NCBI RefSeq assembly: GCF_000003815.2
Contig: NC_049987.1
Coordinates: forward strand, 2,231,703-2,260,326
DNA from: Branchiostoma floridae
Taxonomy: Eukaryota; Chordata; Leptocardii; Amphioxiformes; Branchiostomatidae
Reading direction: 5' to 3'
DNA: 28,624 bases
The notes beneath the pieces were generated by a model. The model ran no database searches. It worked only from the letters and a program-made list of their open reading frames with translations, and was not told where the DNA came from. Made by a program: the position numbers and the translations under genes. Of the stretch, positions 16,883 through 25,800 are shown one piece after another (position 1 is the first letter of the stretch; each line of letters begins with the position of its first letter).

Positions 16883-19800
16883 GTAAGAATTGTGCTTTTT
16901 ATATTGCTATATATCATTTACAAAATTGAATGTTAATGTTATGCATTGGAGTCGATTGGAAAGCAACATCAACAGAATTTGAACAGAAAGGTGTACAACT
17001 TTGTTCAGTATTTCAGGTGGAAAAACAAAATACGTGATGATGTACTAGGTCGGATTAACGTGACCCAGGCTGATAAGAAAATTGCATGCTATACATATGA
17101 CTGAAAATTTCGATTGCTGTGTCGTCAAAAGTCGGTAGAGTTTTGAAAGTTCACACCGTATTTTGATTTACCTCAAACGAATAGAATAATTCAAATTTTG
17201 TTTTCTACTTGCTGGGCTTTGGGTTAGAGATACAAATTTGGGTTTAAAGAGGCTGTCTATTTCATAGGTCTACGCAAGATGAAAACAAGATCATTGTACT
17301 GTTTTAAAGGATGAAAGCCTACCTCATACTTGACCTTTTCATCCGAGGCTATTTTGTTTGAGATTACGATACCAGTGTTTTTATTTGGGTTTATATTTAG
17401 AAAACATTGTTGTATTGTATTTTTAGTATAGAAATATCAAATGATTTAAACAAAATAGTCTTCGACAATTTTGATAAGAAAGGGAATATAAGTAAAACTT
17501 GAGTATCATAAAGTACAGTACTATACTATCATTTTGAGCCGTGCTATAAGCCGTAAAAGTCAACGAGGCAAAAGAACACTTACGTTGCGCATTTACATTG
17601 AAAAGTCGAGAATAACCACAAGTTCGAACGCGAATTATGTTCAAATAACGTGATAGAAGAATATCGTCAAACATGGTTTGAATTCGGCTGGACAAGGGGA
17701 CACGTGCCCGACCTCGAACACGATCAGAACGGATCAGGGTTGACTTAAGTCGACTGAGTACGGATTGTGGCAAAATCACTTTCAAGGAGAGAAGTAGGGA
17801 GGGAAACACGTAGAAACTGTGAAAAAACTCGGTGTGCTCCATTTGTAATGTCTAATATTACTTCCCTTTGTTAGGATACAAGCGGTATTTACAGTAAAGA
17901 GTAGGGTACAGATTATACTATTGCTGTTTATACGCCAGGGCCGGTGTTTTTCTGTCAAGGAATGTTTAACAGACATCAACGCTAGGTCATGTTATTTCGG
18001 GGAGGGATAATTCAGTAACCCTACAAAAAGTACATTCTATAAATCAGAAACGCAGGATTCAAATATTTTAGTACGTTGAAAATTAAAGGTGTAACCGTAT
18101 TTGCCAACGTTTAATCAGACGGTATATGACTCACTTCGTGGGGTAGCTTCAAACTATTTGAAAGGAATTTATTTCCGTTTTGGTGTTCTATGCTCAACTG
18201 CCGCTGGAACGTCAACATATCCAGTCAACCTTACTTTGGCAGCAGCACGAAACACGCAGTAGCCAAAACGTTAGGGTCAGGACCTACATTCAGGCAATTC
18301 TAATCTGTTGTAACTAAGAGTGCTTAGTGTAAGTATGGCCTGTCCTACACGCAGGCAGCCATTCCGAACGGAGACAGGATCGTGTACACCGTGTGTAAAG
18401 GCTCAGCAGGTTGGTGTGTAGAATGCACAGAACAAGCTTTAGTTTCTATCTTCTTTTAATTAGTTTATATCTTGGGTAGAATATGAAGTAAATGTACCCC
18501 CCCCCCCATAATGCGCAGGTCCCAATGGAACTACTACTGGAGCGACAACCGCACAGCAAACAACTATCTCGACCATCACACCAAGTGCAATGCAAGGTCA
18601 GTTTCTTGTTTTCCTAATCAAAAATGCTTTCTTACTGTATCACATTGTTAACCCTATCCAGACGGGGGGGGGCGGCTAAAAGTGCCTGCGCCAACTTTGA
18701 CGTCCTATAACTGCCGAACGACGTGTGCTAGGACTACGAAACTTGGTGACTTTTCCTAAAATATTGTTGGCAACAATTTCTTGAAAAAATTTTGAAATTG
18801 TCATGTTTCTTGTTGTCATGGCAACGGGTTTCTGACAGGCATATTTTACCAAATTTACTAATTTCAGTTTGAATTATGACATTTCATGGTTTTATTGCGA
18901 GACCACACTTGTTTATCTATATCATTAACATCCTGCGTAATTTTAAATTATATTTCTAATTAAATATTCATAATTAATGCTAATTTGATGACGTCATGGC
19001 TCAAAATCCTAGATGGCGGACAATGCCATTATCAACATTAAATACATGTTATTTTTACCCAAATTCCGTCAAAATCTTTTATTTTCTTACAAAATACAAT
19101 CACTTGTACCCCTTTAGTCCACTTCTTTTGGTTTTTTGGGTTATATGTAGAAAAAAACGTATTTCAGAAAATTCAAGCTTGTCGATCCAAGATGGCGGAC
19201 AAATGACATCATTTTCTGACGTCATACAGGCGTCAGCGTCGTCGTCATCGGCAACAAAAGACTTGGCAGACTTAAAACCACAGAAGTTACCGTTTATAGT
19301 CATCATTTTGTTGAATACCTTTAGGTATAGCGAAAATTCAATATTTAGACGATTTTAGCCCCAAATATGACATTATGACGTCATAATTACGTCATTTTAC
19401 GTCATTACGATACCAAACTTACAGAAAATATAAAACTTTACTAGTACATCATTTCCTCAAATTTTGGTGATCGTATCACAAGCCGTTTTGAATTTACGAA
19501 AGGGGGGTTCAAAAGAGCCCCCCCCCCCCCCCCGGTCCCAGGTATCCCAAAAAAGCCCGGTCTGGATAGGGTTAACTCACGTTGTCTAAGATAAATATAC
19601 AGGTCATGCTACTTCGGTTGTGCGATATTGCGAGCGTGCGAAGGAAGTTTTTGAATGGTTCTCCTTTCAAGGCACAAGACATAAAGGCCTTGGTGGTCGC
19701 GAACCTACTTCTGGAATAAACGATTACATAGAGAGTAAAACAATTTAGGCCATGTTGATTTGATTATATGGATGACATCCACACGTACATTAATTTTCGG

Positions 19801-22800
19801 CCGTTTCCAAAAGAAGGTTTTTGACCCTACTACATGTATATGATGTCATATAAATTTCGTAGATTGAAAAAAGGATCAAATGATGATGATGATGATCTAA
19901 AAGCAGATGACAAATGGCATAAGATACCGTAACATCATCATATGACAAGGAAATTTCGCGCTTAAACGCAGATTGTCACTCCGAAGCAGTAGGCTTTTTT
20001 TTTACGATCATGTCCACTGTATTGTCAAAATTGTTGATTTCTGATCTCGGCCTATGACTATTCAAATTCAGTTACCATTCACTAAATAAGACGATTTAAA
20101 TGTTAAAGAATGCTTACATTAAGTAAAAGTAGAAGAATAACATGCAAAAAAAAAAGAAAAAAAATGTATTATTGGTAGGGTGGGTACCAATGCAGGAAAT
20201 TCAGGTACGGGTCCGGATTTGATTTGATAACTAATTTTGTTTGTTATGAGACACGCTATCTATCTCAAAAAAGCTACAGTGTATTTCAATCGAATAAACA
20301 ATTCATTCATCCATTCATCATCCATTTATTCATTCATGATCATTTATTCATTCAGATTCTACTTGGACAACAACCACATTAACGACTGCACTACAAACAA
20401 CTGAACCGACCACATTGGCCGCTCAGCAAGGTTAGTTTTCTTTTTTTTTTCAATATAAGTTTCTTTACGATATCAGGTCCCTAATCCATGTTGTCTCTAT
20501 GGTAAGAGGAAAGTATCTTTGTTATTTACGCCATATATTTGCCACCTTCTCTACCGGAATACCAGAAGTTGAGTAATGTATGAAAGCCTTTTTTTAATTA
20601 ATGGACAAAGTTACAGCCTCGGCCCTTGTCTAAGATCATCTCAGTCATTGTATCTACGGATGAATACACTAAACTAATTGGTTCGCCCAAAAAAGTGTTC
20701 TTGGGAATGGCATCATTTACGGACTGCCCAGATGGATAACTCAAATCCACAACGACGCGACGCGTGGCACTGTCACGTTTTGCTACCGTCTGCAAGGGTG
20801 CCGGGAAAACCGGAAACGGAAATGGGTTCGCACGAAATGGGCCACACATGGCGCCGTAACGGAGTTCTTTGTCGATAAATAAGTCCACGTCTGCTTGGTA
20901 ATCCAAAGCCGATCGGTGATTAGAATGATGCACATTGTGTGGGAAATTGTAATTTTCAGGATGAATGTTGATCGGCCAGCCGAATTCGAGAAAGTCGGGT
21001 AGTGAAGTGTTGGAGTAATTAGCTAACAAATCCCGCCAGACCGGGATGTTGAGTGACGTGTTGACCGGAATTCGTGCGCCGATATAATTAGGAACACCGG
21101 TCTGGGCCACAGCGGTATAGAGTTCAATAATGTCCTCCCCCGGTGCCAGTGGCACCCGGCTGTGAAGAGAAACCGGCGGCTCGCCTTGTGTTGTCACCAG
21201 GGGGCTGACGAAAGGATCTCCCATAACGGCACTCTGCTTTGGGATGTTCCTCTTCCACGCGTCGGACTAAAAGACACATGCAACAGATATGCTAACCTGT
21301 CCCCATNNNNNNNNNNNNNNNNNNNNNNNNNNNNNNNNNNNNNNNNNNNNNNNNNNNNNNNNNNNNNNNNNNNNNNNNNNNNNNNNNNNNNNNNNNNNNN
21401 NNNNNNNNNNNNNNNNNNNNNNNNNNNNNNNNNNNNNNNNNNNNNNNNNNNNNNNNNNNNNNNNNNNNNNNNNNNNNNNNNNNNNNNNNNNNNNNNNNNN
21501 NNNNNNNNNNNNNNNNNNNNNNNNNNNNNNNNNNNNNNNNNNNNNNNNNNNNNNNNNNNNNNNNNNNNNNNNNNNNNNNNNNNNNNNNNNNNNNNNNNNN
21601 NNNNNNNNNNNNNNNNNNNNNNNNNNNNNNNNNNNNNNNNNNNNNNNNNNNNNNNNNNNNNNNNNNNNNNNNNNNNNNNNNNNNNNNNNNNNNNNNNNNN
21701 NNNNNNNNNNNNNNNNNNNNNNNNNNNNNNGGGTCCAGTGTTCCGGCCCCTGCTGACAGTTCCCGTGTTGGTACGCCTCGCACCAGCGTGGCCTGTTGGG
21801 GTCCCTAGCAGTCGAGCGCGCTTGAGCCCGTGGCGCGGCGGGAGGGTGGGATCGATACACTCGCCTGGGCGCGGTAGGACCGCTCCCTGGTGTTGTCTAT
21901 TGTCTCCTTAGAACCATAGACCACGAGATGGTGCCGTTCTCTATCGCATACAAAACAGAAGCATGTGTCTCCCTAACAATGCCCCAATCGTAATACGCAG
22001 CATCAAACATTAGATCCGATAAGTGTTCGAGTCTGATCCGAACAGACCACCTGAAGTGTTTATTCTCCAAGAGATTTTTGACGAAACCGTGCACAAACAT
22101 TGATGTTGACAGATCGTCATATGTCACACACCCGTCGCCCCCTTACCCTTGCCAGGGAAGTGAACATGGTGATGGGGCCACTTGATTTTTACCCGAGTGG
22201 AGGCGGAATCATTAATGGTCTTGGTGCGACCGCTCTTCTTACCTCGGCGGCGGCGGCGTGGAGAAGATGAAGACCTTGAGCCCGAGCTGTGCCGTCGGCG
22301 GTGAGCGGACCGGTGTCGGCGTCTGTGGCCTTTGTGATCATTGCTGTGACGGCGTCGGGAACGGGAGCCGGCTGGTGACCGTGACCGGGACGAGCTCGTT
22401 GTCGAGTCGAAGGAAGAACGCTTCCGTGACGAGACCGGTCGTTTCCCGAGGAGGCTGTCGACGTTTTTCAGGCGACGGCGTGAGCGGGCGGCGTCTGGAG
22501 ACCGCGAGAGAGATGGGGACGGGCTTGTGTCCTTCCTGTCCTTCCGGCGAGAGGAGGAACGCGTCCTCGGTTTCTTGCCGAAGATTTCATCCAGGGTTTT
22601 ATCGACCCTGTCAGCAAGGTCGTCGTCTACCCGCAAGTCCCTCGCGGTGGGGGCCCGTTCTTTTTCGCTGGCCTCCGACCAGAGTCCGTTGGCCAGCTCC
22701 TTGGCTTTGCTGTCTCTCTTCAGCTTTTCAGGGACCGGCGGACCCTCTCCTCAAGGCTGTCCGAGTTGTTGTCTGAGCCCGGGAAGAGGCCCGCCGTACA

Positions 22801-25800
22801 CTTGCCACGACCATGCGGCCCTCGATGACCCCTGACTGGCATCGTGCAGACTGAGCAAACTTTGGGCTTCGCCATCGCGGAAAGGGGGAAATCCCTGACC
22901 AAAACTCGAAAACCGGGGAGCGAGTCTCGTGCGCCTCGCTTCCCGCGGACGAAAAACAGAATGAGAGTCCGGTTTGGTGGGCGGAAGTATGAAGAGGCAA
23001 GGACGGACACGCGGTCACCACGTGTGAGGTCTGACAAAGACCGGGGACTGGGTTGTCGTAAATTAATAAAAATGACCTCACTGACATTTTTCCACATTCA
23101 GGTACGGGTCCGGATTTGATTTGATAACTAATTTTGTTTGTTATGAGACACGCTATCTATCTCAAAAAAGCTACAGTGTATTTCAATCGAATAAACAATT
23201 CATTCATCCATTCATCATCCATTTATTCATTCATGATCATTTATTCATTCAGATTCTACTTGGACAACAACCACATTAACGACTGCACTACAAACAACGG
23301 AACCGACCACATTGGCCGCTCAGCAAGGTTAGTTTTCTTTTTTTTTTCAATATAAGTTTCTTTACGATATCAGGTCCCTAATCCATGTTGTCTCTATGGT
23401 AAGAGGAAAGTATCTTTGTTATTTACGCCATATATTTGCCACCTTCTCTACCAGAATACCAGACGTTGAGTAATGTATGAAAGCCTTTTTTGATTTATGG
23501 TCAAAGTTACTTCATATATACAATAAATTCGATAAACTGCACTCCCAGCAATTTTTTTTTCTACAGTGAATGTATCTGCACAATTTCTTCTGCCAACTGT
23601 GTTAGGTTCGTCATCATGTGAGGCACCTCTGGACCTGTTCTTCCTCCTTGATGGCTCTGGCAGTGTAAACGCTGCAAACTTCGCTAAGGTGAAGCAGTTT
23701 GCGGTTAATGTTGTCAACACCTTCGACATCAGCCCGACTGCCACCAGGGTCGGTGTTGTACAGTATTCTGACAGGAACTCGTGAGTGTCAGTTTTCTCCA
23801 ATCTGTTTAAAACACAAAATAGTATTTGAGCAACATTCCACGTTACTTGACCTCTATTAGGCGTCTATCTATATTTATAGGGGGGCTGGATTGAATGTGC
23901 TAATACAACATCGGCAGTAACCACAGGATTAAACCTCGAGAGACATTTGATAAAATGTTCACAACATTGTCTATAAAGTTTGATAACCAAAAATTCGTCC
24001 AGAGTATATAAAGTGCAGCTTAACAACAGTTCTTCGTGATTTGGGGAAAGAGGCCAGGCAATACATTTTCGAGCTATCGAGCTCGCACACAGACATAGGC
24101 AAACATAGACACTCACAAACAAGTGAGCTCACCCAAAACACAAAACAATTGTCACAATGGTTATGACTTGAGGGGTAAAAGGGAATATATACTTATGAGA
24201 TCGATTGGTAAAAAAAGACATTGCCAGATTAATGCCACTTTTAAGCACAATCCTAGACTTCTACCAACACAAATGTATACATATAATTTTTAACGACCAC
24301 TGTCGTCTTCATCAGGATCTAAGATGGTGGCCAATCACCTCAGAATGTTAACTTGTGACTAATTGATGACGTCACATATCCGCAAGATCACGTGTTACCA
24401 AGCCAATTTCGACTACGCTTTCTGAAGTGATTGGTCATCAGTATTGATCCTGTAGAGGGCGATAGTAAAGGGTTAATGCTCCGGCCCGAGGTGTATATGG
24501 TGAGATAATCCCTGGTNNNNNNNNNNNNNNNNNNNNNNNNNNNNNNNNNNNNNNNNNNNNNNNNNNNNNNNNNNNNNNNNNNNNNNNNNNNNNNNNNNNN
24601 NNNNNNNNNNNNNNNNATAAGGCGGGGCATTAACGTTATTATCATATGGCCTCCACAAACTGACCCATTTAAGCAACAAATTCCTTTATAATACATACAT
24701 CCTTTATTCAAGACTTCCAAGGCTTGACATAATGACAAATTCCCTTCTGCTGGGACACGTGTGCTGCTATTTAATCATAAGTTATAGTTGTACTTATTCA
24801 ATAAATTTGAAGGAATGTGAACAGTAATAATGTTTGGATCAAGGTCGGTTTCAAGGATTTAAATACTAACAAAGATGTTGATTCATTATGTTACTTGTTA
24901 AATGCAACTGGACCATCACAAGATCATTAAGAGACTTGGTTCCCATGTAACTCTAACATGGACTGCACACTGTACAAAGCATTCCTTTCTGCTGACGCAT
25001 GACGCCGTAACACGTGCATTCTGACCAATCAGGGGAGCGATACCCACCTGCCTGGCCTGAATCTACGTGTTACGGTGTCATAACCAACGTGGAACGGGGC
25101 CTTCTGATTGGTCCGCGGCGCCTGGCTATATGATAATAGTCTTTAAAAATCTGATACAAATCTGTGTACAAATCAAATCTGTTAATTGTCATAAACACAT
25201 CGGGGTCCATCTTTCAGCTACTATGACATGGAATACTCATATATCTAAAATGCTAGCAAACGCATCTAAAAAAGTCTCAGTCTTCAGTAAACTCAAATTT
25301 AAGCTCCCTCGCAAAGTTCTGGAAATTATATATAAATCGTTTATCCGTCCTCTACTTGAATATGGTGGCGTAGTCTGGCACGGTTGCACTACTTCAGACT
25401 CGAATCTCATTGAACGTATACAATACGAATGTTCTTTAATTGTAGCTGGTGCCATCAGGGGGTCCTCATACTCTTCTCTACTTACTGAACTGGGATGGGA
25501 AAAACTATCCGACCGCCGACACATTCAGACTCTTATTTTATTCTATAAAATCGTTCATGGCCATACTCGACAATATCTAAATGATTTGATACCACCCTTA
25601 GTATCAGACTCTGCTTCCTATGACCTTCGTAATAAAAACGACTTTCTGTCACTAAAATGTACCACAACCCGCTATAAGAAATCGTTCATTCCCTATGCAA
25701 CGTATCATTGGAACAACCTTACCCTAGCAGATCGTTCCTTAAGTCTTCCTCACTTTAAGAAAAAAATGGTCAAATCCGTGCGCCCTGTCTCTGTTCCATA

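Larger units (their letters stand above)
20615..23095 (-). mobile_element. DIRS/Ngaro-type tyrosine-recombinase retroelement, 5' fragment
   Basis: On the minus strand the insert gives a leader, a broken gag with N-terminal zinc-binding and Arg/Ser-rich regions, and the start of a DIRS-like reverse transcriptase that stops at the left junction. The recombinase, RNase H and 3' end are absent. No terminal repeats of the element were found. Instead the insert is bracketed by a 415-base direct duplication of host DNA. A gap of 424 N lies in it. Confidence 0.75.
23781..25144. other. Intron inside the vWA domain, left part
   Basis: Includes a 100-N gap (24517-24616), a TGACGTCA at 24367-24374 and an inverted pair at 25001-25015 and 25065-25079. 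No exon with domain support. Confidence 0.6.

Noticed and set aside
18350-18420. Possible exon after CTACACGCAG
   Set aside because: There is no suitable donor, and the phase-1 frame meets a stop.
21162-21911. Frames made largely of X across the 424-N gap
   Set aside because: N runs are not sequence. The real coding sequence here is minus-strand gag and reverse transcriptase.
22258-22835. Plus-strand frames over the gag region
   Set aside because: Shadows of the Arg/Ser-rich minus-strand gag, high in GC.
25067-25157. N-terminal 30 residues of the plus-strand LINE frame
   Set aside because: They lie before the target-site duplication and are host intron by chance in frame.
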